A stretch of 64,000 bases of DNA from Novosphingopyxis iocasae (GTDB lineage Bacteria > Pseudomonadota > Alphaproteobacteria > Sphingomonadales > Sphingomonadaceae): the NCBI RefSeq assembly GCF_014334095.1, contig NZ_CP060495.1, positions 209,001-273,000 of the forward strand. Direction: 5' to 3'. The translations under genes and the position numbers were made by a program. This document shows positions 33,553-40,646 of the stretch, piece by piece. The notes under the pieces are model-generated. The model saw only the letters and a program-made list of their open reading frames with translations. It was not told the DNA's origin and did no database searches. Each line of letters begins with the position of its first letter. The stretch's first letter is position 1.

Positions 33553-34557
33553 CTAGAGCCCCTCGATGGTCAGATAGACCACGGCCTGAGTGAGCAGAAC
33601 ATAGGCGATCTCCCCGAAAGACATCGGTCCGGTGATCCCGGCGGTGTGGCGACCCTCCAGATCGGCATAGTTGTAATTCAGGATGCAGTTGCAGCTGAAA
33701 CTGGGCGGGCGGTCCATCTTCGCCACCTTTTCCTCGAACAGCGCCGGATAATCGCCGATCGGCTTGGCGAAGCGATAGGTAATGCCAGGGAAGACAGGCG
33801 CGAAGAATTCCAGCGTGCCCTCTTCTTTGATGATCCGCGCGGTCGCGACGTTGATCTTCGCGCCGTTATAGTCCGCGACCAGCGGCAGGCGCGTATCGAT
33901 GCCATGCTCTTCGATATAGTCGATCAGGCGGCGTTTCTGCCCGTTGATCCGGGCCTCCCCGGCAGTGAAGCCGAGCGTGTCGAAATGGATCGCATCGCCA
34001 TCCCCCTGTTCGAACAGATTGACGGTGTCCACCGCAGCCCATGCGTGATCCGGCAAAGCGATGTGCATCACCGCCGCATGCGTATCGGATTTCGTGCCGC
34101 TTGCGCCGTCATAGACCTTTGCGGTGTCCAGTCCGACGCGGTCCAGCGTGGTTCCGGCGACCCAACCCACCACCGGACGATCGAACAGGCCGGGCCAGGT
34201 CTGACCATGCAAGGCGAACATCCCATGCACGTCGCTCTGTGAAGGAAGGTAGAGCAGGGTGAAGCCGTTGTCCGGCCCCGATTGCGCGAAGGAAGGCAGG
34301 GCCTCGCCGTCCATCAGTTCTTGCCGATGGACGCGCGCCTGCTCTGGCAGGCGGGTCACGAAAATGCGTTCGTGATCCTCCACGCCGCCTTGTTCGGCGC
34401 TCATGAAATAGGGGATGGTCCCCGCGATCCAGTTGCCGCGCGGTAGCTGATCGAGCAGCGCTTCTTCAGCCGCCAGGAGCAGCGTGGCCCCGCTTTCGAT
34501 CATGCGCGCGACCGCCTCCACGCCGAACAGCGATCGATCGGCTTTCAAGGCGTTCAT
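33553..34557 (-). CDS. Unrecognised 334-residue protein with FIST-like C-terminal pattern
   Basis: I do not recognise a named family with confidence. No signal peptide or clear membrane helix is seen. The C-terminus (from residue 287) reads FSCNCILNYNYADLEG, then GPMSFGEIAYVLLTQ and VVYLTIEGL; the order Cys-rich strand, GEI, hydrophobic strand recalls the end of FIST sensory domains. The middle has VADYNGAKINVATARI. Its ATG overlaps the stop of the 82-residue gene upstream (ATGA type), so both are translated from one message. A sensory or signalling role is only a guess. Confidence 0.7.
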   Translation of the reverse strand: MNALKADRSLFGVEAVARMIESGATLLLAAEEALLDQLPRGNWIAGTIPYFMSAEQGGVEDHERIFVTRLPEQARVHRQELMDGEALPSFAQSGPDNGFTLLYLPSQSDVHGMFALHGQTWPGLFDRPVVGWVAGTTLDRVGLDTAKVYDGASGTKSDTHAAVMHIALPDHAWAAVDTVNLFEQGDGDAIHFDTLGFTAGEARINGQKRRLIDYIEEHGIDTRLPLVADYNGAKINVATARIIKEEGTLEFFAPVFPGITYRFAKPIGDYPALFEEKVAKMDRPPSFSCNCILNYNYADLEGRHTAGITGPMSFGEIAYVLLTQAVVYLTIEGL

Positions 34558-34802
34558 GCGCGTTCTCCGTGGAAGATGGCCTGGTAATCGGCTGCGGCAA
34601 AGCGGATGTTCTTGGTGAAAAACTGGTGGAGCTCGGCCGCCAGATCGTCGATCGAGGCTTCATCCTGCTGATAATCGCTGCGCAGGCGGATCATCAGGAT
34701 CCGCAAAGCAAGGCATTCATATTTGGGCATCAGGTCACCGCGGATGAGCTGTCTCCAGCGATCATCCGTCGGAGAAACAATGGTGATTGTTGCGCAATCC
34801 AT
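34554..34802 (-). CDS. Small hypothetical protein upstream of the FIST-like protein
   Basis: 82 residues, not recognised. The start MDCATITIVSPTDDRWRQL is chosen because ATG 34802 is preceded by GAGAGGAAGCC; an open extension to 34946 is rich in Arg and unlikely to be translated. The protein is soluble, mixed alpha/beta in appearance, with LALRILMIRLRSDYQ and DDLAAELHQFFTKNI. It overlaps the 334-residue gene by 4 bases, so the two probably act together. Confidence 0.65.
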   Translation of the reverse strand: MDCATITIVSPTDDRWRQLIRGDLMPKYECLALRILMIRLRSDYQQDEASIDDLAAELHQFFTKNIRFAAADYQAIFHGERA

Positions 34803-34860
34803 CTCGGCTTCCTCTCTTGCTGGGCCCCTTAGCCCAGGATCCCTAACGAAAGATGCTGCC

Positions 34861-35283
34861 TCAGCTCGGCGTGGACCGATCGACCTTGGGTCCAGGCTTC
34901 GGCGGATCAATTTGCGGCGGCGGGGCGCTATCGCCTCTCGCAGCACTTGCTGCCGGTGGTGGGGGCGGGGGGCCCATCACGGGGCCGGGTGCAGGGGAGG
35001 GTGAGGGCGCCAGCGCTGGCGCAGGGCTTAGCTGGCTTCCGATCGGTGAGCCGTCGATGCCGGTCGGTTCGCCGAACGTGCCATTGTTGTTCATCGTGAA
35101 ATCGGTCGGCATTTCGGCTGTCATGCGAACCGTGGGCTGAGCGGGCGCGGCGGCTGGAGCGGGCGCAGCACTCGTTACGGCAGGGGCCGGATCTGGTGCC
35201 GCCTCCTCGCCCGATGGCAAGACCAGCGCTACGATCATCGCAAATCCGATCACTCCGCCAAGCAGTTTGATATTTCGGTTCAT
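34861..35283 (-). CDS. Proline/alanine-rich exported hypothetical protein
   Basis: 140 residues. One hydrophobic N-terminal segment (about residues 7-24, LLGGVIGFAMIVALVLPS) acts as a signal or anchor. The rest is low-complexity Pro/Ala/Ser with MGPPPPPPAA and an Asn-rich MNNNGTFGEPTG piece. No enzymatic motif is present. It resembles periplasmic linker proteins; function unknown. It is divergent from the small membrane protein at 35426. Confidence 0.6.
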   Translation of the reverse strand: MNRNIKLLGGVIGFAMIVALVLPSGEEAAPDPAPAVTSAAPAPAAAPAQPTVRMTAEMPTDFTMNNNGTFGEPTGIDGSPIGSQLSPAPALAPSPSPAPGPVMGPPPPPPAASAARGDSAPPPQIDPPKPGPKVDRSTPS

Positions 35284-35363
35284 GCGCGTCTGCTTAACGC
35301 GCTCCGCTTAAGGATCGGTTGAGGTCTGCAAGCCGGGGGACTGGTGGCGGTCGTTTCACCTGC

Positions 35364-35389
35364 GGAACCTTTATGCTGATTCGTCAGTT
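35364..35389 (+). promoter_or_regulatory. Candidate EcfG-type general stress promoter
   Basis: GGAAC (35364-35368), a 17-base spacer and AGTT (35386-35389). The alphaproteobacterial EcfG consensus is GGAAC-N16/17-CGTT, so there is one mismatch in the -10. The predicted start of transcription near 35396 favours the ATG at 35426 over 35405 for the next gene. Confidence 0.4.
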
Positions 35390-35425
35390 TGGCAGGCTGG
35401 ATTAATGGTCGAGAGGGTTTCGATT

Positions 35426-35713
35426 ATGACTACCGAAGAACGTCGTACCGAGCGGTTTGAAGACGGTTCCACCCACACCACCACCGTGATCGAGCGTGAC
35501 GGGGCCGAGCCGCGACGCGGCGGTGGCAGCGGCATCCTCATCGGAGCGATCTTGCTTATCGCGCTGGTCGTGGGCGGTTATTTCCTGATGCAGATGAGCA
35601 ATAGCGAAACCGCCAAGAATGATGCCATCAGCTCGGCCGCCAGCGATGTGAGCGATGCGGCCAAGAATGTCGGCGATGCCGCCAAGGACGCGGCAGACAA
35701 TCTCAACAATTAA
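35426..35713 (+). CDS. Small single-helix membrane protein
   Basis: 95 residues. A cytoplasmic charged head (TTEERRTERFEDGSTH, ERDGAEPRRGGGSG) is followed by one helix ILIGAILLIALVVGGYFLM and an Ala/Asp/Lys-rich tail with repeats of the SDAAKNVGDAAKDAAD type, likely an amphipathic coil. Proteins like this are often stress-linked, which agrees with the upstream GGAAC-N17-AGTT motif. ATG 35426 has GAGAGG upstream; ATG 35405 has no ribosome site. Function unknown. Confidence 0.65.
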   Translation: MTTEERRTERFEDGSTHTTTVIERDGAEPRRGGGSGILIGAILLIALVVGGYFLMQMSNSETAKNDAISSAASDVSDAAKNVGDAAKDAADNLNN

Positions 35714-35721
35714 AATTGCCC

Positions 35722-35746
35722 TGGGGCGGGTTCTTTGCCCGCCCCA
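35722..35746. terminator. GC-rich hairpin after the small membrane protein gene
   Basis: Nine-base-pair stem TGGGGCGGG/CCCGCCCCA with loop TTCTTTG, eight bases after the stop codon. There is no T run on the plus side, so it may be a weak terminator or an mRNA-stabilising hairpin. Confidence 0.55.
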
Positions 35747-35751
35747 ACAGC

Positions 35752-35789
35752 TGTCGGAATGCGTGACAGACCTGTAAAGTTAACCGACA
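35752..35789 (+). promoter_or_regulatory. Tandem TGT-N11-ACA sites (candidate enhancer-binding sites)
   Basis: Two 17-base sites, TGTCGGAATGCGTGACA (35752) and TGTAAAGTTAACCGACA (35773), begin 21 bases apart, two helical turns. This layout fits upstream sites for NtrC/NifA-like activators; PrsR, of that class, is encoded downstream. No clear GG-N10-GC sigma-54 promoter was found between here and the start at 35844. Confidence 0.4.
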
Positions 35790-35843
35790 TTTCACGCCTG
35801 CGCCTGTAGGGTGCACGAACCATAAAAGGGTTCGTCGCTTTCC

Positions 35844-37232
35844 GTGATCAGGCTGTTCAAACATTATGTGCCCCATGCAGTCCTGTTCCTGGGGCTGATC
35901 GATTTTCTGCTGCTGATCGCCGCGGCGGAGGTCGGCTGGATGATCCGTGCACAGCAGATCGGCATGGAACTGAGCCATATCGGCGACCGGGTCGATTCGC
36001 TTATCAGCTTCGGCGTGGCGCTGGAACTCGCGGCGGTTTCGGTCGGCGTATACAGTCCGCAGGCGCTGCAATCTGTCCGCTTCGCCACCGCACGCTGGCT
36101 AGTCGCGGTATCACTCGGCATCATTCTTCTGGCGCTGCTCGCCTTTGCCTTTCCGGGCATCACATTGTGGCGATCGATCTCGCTCTACGCGATGGTCATT
36201 TCCTTCCTCTTCATATTTGTCAGCCGCGTCGCGCTCGGTAGTCTTATCGGCGGAGAGGCGTTCAAGCGGCGCATGATCGTGCTGGGTGCGGGCAAACGCG
36301 CAGACCGTATCCGCATGCTGGAAGAGCGGCCCGGAAGCGGCTTCACCGTCGTCAGCTATATCGCGATGAGCGAGGGCGAGCAGATCGTGGAGGAGGCCAT
36401 CGCCCGCGGCGCGATCCGCAACCTCAAGAAATTCGTGGTCCGCATGAACGCGAGCGAAGTGGTGCTGGCGCTGGAGGAGCGCCGCAACGCGCTGCCGCTC
36501 GACGATCTGCTGCGTATCAAGACCACCGGCGTGCATGTGAATGACCTCTCCACCTTTCTGGAGCGCGAGACCGGGCGCGTCGATCTCGACAGTGTAAACC
36601 CCAGCTGGCTCATCTTCTCCGACGGTTTCTCTGCAGGGCGGCGCATTTCCACAATCGCCAAGCGCTGTTTTGACATGCTGGCGAGCGGTCTTTTGCTGCT
36701 GCTGACCGGGCCGATCATCTTGTTCTTCGCGCTGCTCGTGAAACTGGAAAGCAAGGGGCCTGCGTTTTTCCGTCAGACGCGTGTCGGCCGTTTTGGAGAG
36801 GACTTCCAGATCCTGAAACTCCGCTCGATGCGGACCGATGCCGAAGCGGGCGGTAAAGCCATCTGGGCCAGCGAGAACGATCCGCGCATCACCCGCGTAG
36901 GCCGCTTCATCCGCAAGGTCCGGATCGACGAACTTCCCCAGGCCTGGAGCGTGCTGAAAGGTGAAATGAGCTTCGTCGGTCCACGGCCCGAGCGCCCCGA
37001 ATTTGTCTCCGATCTGGAGAAGGAGATGCCTTATTATGCGGAGCGCCACATGGTGAAGCCCGGCATCACCGGCTGGGCGCAGATCAACTATCCTTATGGC
37101 GCCAGCGTGGAAGATGCGCGGCACAAGCTGGAATATGATCTTTATTACGCCAAGAATTACACGCCCTTCCTCGATCTGTTGATCCTGTTGCAGACGCTGC
37201 GGGTGGTGCTCTGGCCGGACGGTGCGCGATGA
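35844..37232 (+). CDS. TIGR03013-like polyprenyl glycosylphosphotransferase (XrtA/PEP-CTERM-associated)
   Basis: 462 residues. Four N-terminal membrane helices are followed by a nucleotide-binding-like cytoplasmic part (MIVLGAGKRADRIRMLEERPG) and a fifth helix at KRCFDMLASGLLLLLTGPII. The C-terminal bacterial sugar-transferase domain contains FFRQTRVGRFGEDFQILKLRS, IRKVRIDELPQAWSVLKGEM and SFVGPRPERPEF. It would load the first sugar phosphate onto undecaprenyl phosphate for an exopolysaccharide. The start is GTG 35844 with weak ribosome signal. The next three genes are regulators and a TPR protein of the same system. Confidence 0.87.
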   Translation: MIRLFKHYVPHAVLFLGLIDFLLLIAAAEVGWMIRAQQIGMELSHIGDRVDSLISFGVALELAAVSVGVYSPQALQSVRFATARWLVAVSLGIILLALLAFAFPGITLWRSISLYAMVISFLFIFVSRVALGSLIGGEAFKRRMIVLGAGKRADRIRMLEERPGSGFTVVSYIAMSEGEQIVEEAIARGAIRNLKKFVVRMNASEVVLALEERRNALPLDDLLRIKTTGVHVNDLSTFLERETGRVDLDSVNPSWLIFSDGFSAGRRISTIAKRCFDMLASGLLLLLTGPIILFFALLVKLESKGPAFFRQTRVGRFGEDFQILKLRSMRTDAEAGGKAIWASENDPRITRVGRFIRKVRIDELPQAWSVLKGEMSFVGPRPERPEFVSDLEKEMPYYAERHMVKPGITGWAQINYPYGASVEDARHKLEYDLYYAKNYTPFLDLLILLQTLRVVLWPDGAR

Positions 37233-37257
37233 GGATGCCGTCGCGCCCATCGCCGCG

Positions 37258-39279
37258 ATGAACGATTTCGGTTTCTGGAGCGCTGGTCTCTGCGCCTTTG
37301 CCTTTTTCGCGCTGGCGATCTGGCTGGTGCGCCGTACCGCCATCAGGCGCACCGCGGACAAGACGCTGGTTGCAGCGCTTCTGCTGACGGCGGCATGGGG
37401 CGTGGCGGCGGCGCTGGCCGGCCCTGCATCGGTCACCGCATCGCTTGCAGAAACGCTGCGCAATGCGGGCTGGCTGGCCTTTCTCTACGCCATCTTCCGC
37501 CGCACCGGCAAAGGCCCCGCCACGGTGGGAGCGCTGATGGGCGTGCTGCTCTACATCCTGATGGGCCTCGGTATCTGGGACGCGCTACGTGATGAGCCTA
37601 TCGGCCCGGTTGAGGCATCGCTGCGCATGCTGTTCGCGATCGGCGCGCTGGTGCTGGTCCACAACCTCTATCATCTGGCGGAGGCGCGGCGGCAGGAGGG
37701 CATGGCGCTGGCGCTGGCCACGCTTGCGGCGATGTGGACCTATGATCTGGGGCTGTATTTCTTCGCAGTGCTGCCCGATTACGGCCCGGGCCTGTTGCTG
37801 CCTGCGCGCGGTATAGCGATTGCGCTGATGGCACCGGTGCTGGCGCTCGCACTGCGCGACAGCCGGCGATGGCGCTTTGCCCTATCGCACCAGGCCGCCT
37901 TTCGCTTTGCATCGATCGGGCTGATCGCGCTTTATCTCGGGGTTGTCGTGATCGTGGCCCTTGCGGTCGATCGCAGTTCGGGCGCCGCGGCGGCGGTGAT
38001 GCTGTTCCTGCTCTCGCTGGCGGCGCTGCCCTCCATCCCGTCGGATCGCTTGCGCGCAACGCTGAAAGTGGTGCTGGCCAAGCATTTTTTCCGCCACCGT
38101 TATGATTATCGCGAGCAGTGGGTGCGGTTCGCCGACACCGTGGGCAGGCCGGACGGAGAAGGCATGACCCTCGGCGCGCGGGTCGCCAAGGCGCTGGCCG
38201 ACGTGCTGGGCGCATCGGGCGGGATGGTTTTACTGCGTACCGGCACGGCCTCGTTCCGCATCGGCGGGCGTTGGAAATGCGAAGAGGAAATAACCGGGTC
38301 CTGGGCGGAAGACGCGCTCGATCTGTTCGAACAGCGCGGGTTTATCGCCGATTGCGATGCGATCCGCGATGGCAGTGATGCGCTGTTTCCCGCCAGCTGG
38401 TTGCCGCCTGGCCTGTCGGGGTCGGTATGGCTCTTCGCGATCGTGCCGCTCGTTCATCTCGATCGGCTGGTCGGGCTCGCTCTGCTCGGGCGGCCACCGA
38501 TCGCGCGTTCGCTGGATTGGGAGGATTTCGATATTCTGCGCGTCGCAGGCCGTCAGGCGGCGAGCTATCTGGCTGAAGCGGAGGGGCAGGCGCGGCTGGT
38601 CGAGGCGCGCCAGTTCGAGGAGTTCAACCGCCGCTTCGCCTTCGTCATGCACGATATCAAGAATGTGGTCAGCCAGCTTGCGCTGTTGGCCCGCAATGCC
38701 GAGCGACATGCGGAAAACCCGGATTTTCGCGCGGATATGATCGCGACGCTGAAGGGCTCCTCCGCCAAGATGCAGGAACTGCTCGCGCGCCTGGACGGCA
38801 AGGGCGCGCTCGCCCCGGCGGCGCGGCGGCCCGTGCTGCTGAGCGATGTGGTGCGTGACGTCGTGCCGGCCGCGGGCGGGCGCAATCCGGTGGAGTTGGA
38901 CGAGGTCGAGCGCGGTCTTGCTGTTTCGGCCGATCCCGATCGGCTGCGCACGATCCTTATTCACCTTCTTACCAATGCAGTCGAGGCGAGCCGCCCCGGC
39001 GCGCCGATCCGCTTTTGCAGCCGCAGTGATGGCGAAACCGTGCGGCTCGATCTGATCGATCAGGGATGCGGGATGGATGAGGCATTCCTGGCCGACTCCC
39101 TGTTCCGTCCCTTCCAGTCCAGCAAGCAGGACGGTTTTGGCATCGGCGTCTATGAGGCGCGCACGCTGGCCCGCGCCATGGGCGGCGATGTCACTGCCAC
39201 CAGCCGCGCTGGCGAGGGATCGGTCTTCACCGTTAGCCTGCCCGCCGCGCCGGGCCAAATCCGAAAGGAAGCCGCGTAA
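37258..39279 (+). CDS. prsK: PEP-CTERM system histidine kinase PrsK
   Basis: 673 residues. About eight membrane helices occupy residues 5-290, then a GAF-like region (LGARVAKALADVLGASGGMVLL), then the kinase core. The H box is FAFVMHDIKNVVSQLALLARN, the N box LLTNAVEASRPGAPI, and the G boxes DQGCGMDEAFL and DGFGIGVYEARTLA. ATG 37258 is chosen over GTG 37222, which would overlap the glycosyltransferase gene end. It should phosphorylate PrsR, encoded next with a TAATG overlap. Confidence 0.9.
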   Translation: MNDFGFWSAGLCAFAFFALAIWLVRRTAIRRTADKTLVAALLLTAAWGVAAALAGPASVTASLAETLRNAGWLAFLYAIFRRTGKGPATVGALMGVLLYILMGLGIWDALRDEPIGPVEASLRMLFAIGALVLVHNLYHLAEARRQEGMALALATLAAMWTYDLGLYFFAVLPDYGPGLLLPARGIAIALMAPVLALALRDSRRWRFALSHQAAFRFASIGLIALYLGVVVIVALAVDRSSGAAAAVMLFLLSLAALPSIPSDRLRATLKVVLAKHFFRHRYDYREQWVRFADTVGRPDGEGMTLGARVAKALADVLGASGGMVLLRTGTASFRIGGRWKCEEEITGSWAEDALDLFEQRGFIADCDAIRDGSDALFPASWLPPGLSGSVWLFAIVPLVHLDRLVGLALLGRPPIARSLDWEDFDILRVAGRQAASYLAEAEGQARLVEARQFEEFNRRFAFVMHDIKNVVSQLALLARNAERHAENPDFRADMIATLKGSSAKMQELLARLDGKGALAPAARRPVLLSDVVRDVVPAAGGRNPVELDEVERGLAVSADPDRLRTILIHLLTNAVEASRPGAPIRFCSRSDGETVRLDLIDQGCGMDEAFLADSLFRPFQSSKQDGFGIGVYEARTLARAMGGDVTATSRAGEGSVFTVSLPAAPGQIRKEAA

Positions 39280-40646
39280 TGGCCGAAACGAAACCCAAGC
39301 TGCTCGTGATCGAGGATGACGAGGGTCTCCAGCGGCAGCTGAAATGGGCCTATGAGGATTGGGACGTGCTGGCCGCGGGCAACCGCGCCGAAGCGATTGC
39401 ACTGCTGCGCTCCGAAGAGCCGCCCGTGGCGACGCTGGACCTGGGCCTGCCGCCCGATCCGGACGGCACCAGCGAAGGTTTCGCGACGCTGGCCGAAATG
39501 CTGCGACTGAAGCCCGATCTCAAGGTGGTCGTCGCCTCCGGCCATGGCCGCCGCGAAAGCGCGCAGTCCGCCATCGCGGGCGGGGCGTGGGACTTCTATC
39601 AGAAGCCCGTCGATATCGAGGAGCTGCAGCTGATCGTGGCCCGCGCCTTTCATGTCGGCGCGCTGGAGCGCGAAAATCGCCGGTTGAGCGAAGCCGGACC
39701 GCAAGGCGCGGGAGCGTTTTCCAGCATCATCACCGCCGCGCCCGAAATGGCCAAGACGTTGCGCACGCTGGAGCGCGTGGCGGCGACGCAGGTGTCCGTC
39801 ATGCTGCAAGGTGCCAGCGGAACGGGCAAGGAACTGCTCGCCAAAGGCGTTCATGCCGCGAGCGACCGTGCGGATGGACCGTTTGTCGCGATCAACTGCG
39901 CCGCGATCCCCGAAACACTGCTCGAGGCGGAATTGTTCGGCCATGAAAAGGGGGCGTTTACCGGGGCACTGAAGACGGTCGAGGGTAAGATCGAGCTGGC
40001 CGAGGGCGGAACGCTGTTCCTGGACGAGGTCGGCGATATTCCGCTGCCGCTGCAGGTAAAACTGCTCCGGTTCGTGCAGGAGCGGGTGATCGAGCGGGTC
40101 GGCGGACGCCGCGCGATCCCGGTCGATGTGCGCATCCTCACCGCCACGCACCGCGACCTGGCGGCGATGATCGCGGAGGAGACGTTCCGCGAGGACCTTT
40201 ATTACCGCCTCGCCGAGATCGTGGTGCCGATCCCCGCTCTGTCCGAGCGGACCGGCGACGCTGCGCTGCTCGCGAAGCATTTCCTTGGCCGGTTCGCCGC
40301 CGAGATGAACGCGCGCGTCAGCGGCTTTGCGCCCGATGCCATCGCCGCGCTGGAGGCGCATGGCTGGCCGGGCAATGTTCGTGAGCTGGAAAACCGCATG
40401 AAACGCGCGGTCATCATGGCGGATGGCAAGAACATCCGCGCCGCCGATCTCGATCTCGATGCGCCGGACGATGATGACGACCGGGAGGCGATCAATCTGA
40501 AAGCCGTGCGAGAGATTGCCGACCGCAAGGCGATACGCCGCGCCATCGCCCGCACCGGCGGCAATATTTCCGGCGCGGCGAAGCTGCTCGGCATCAGCCG
40601 TCCCACGCTTTATGATCTGCTGAAGCAATATGAATTGCAGACCTGA
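39279..40646 (+). CDS. prsR: PEP-CTERM-box response regulator PrsR (sigma-54 activator)
   Basis: 455 residues. The receiver domain has phosphoacceptor Asp54 in ATLDLGLPPD and Lys in YQKPVDIEEL. The AAA+ domain holds Walker A GASGTGKELLA, the sigma-54-contacting GAFTGALKTVEG and Walker B TLFLDEVGDIP. The C-terminal Fis-like HTH reads GNISGAAKLLGISRPTLYDLL. ATG 39279 overlaps the prsK stop. It is expected to drive sigma-54 promoters of exopolysaccharide and PEP-CTERM protein genes when phosphorylated by PrsK. Confidence 0.92.
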   Translation: MAETKPKLLVIEDDEGLQRQLKWAYEDWDVLAAGNRAEAIALLRSEEPPVATLDLGLPPDPDGTSEGFATLAEMLRLKPDLKVVVASGHGRRESAQSAIAGGAWDFYQKPVDIEELQLIVARAFHVGALERENRRLSEAGPQGAGAFSSIITAAPEMAKTLRTLERVAATQVSVMLQGASGTGKELLAKGVHAASDRADGPFVAINCAAIPETLLEAELFGHEKGAFTGALKTVEGKIELAEGGTLFLDEVGDIPLPLQVKLLRFVQERVIERVGGRRAIPVDVRILTATHRDLAAMIAEETFREDLYYRLAEIVVPIPALSERTGDAALLAKHFLGRFAAEMNARVSGFAPDAIAALEAHGWPGNVRELENRMKRAVIMADGKNIRAADLDLDAPDDDDDREAINLKAVREIADRKAIRRAIARTGGNISGAAKLLGISRPTLYDLLKQYELQT

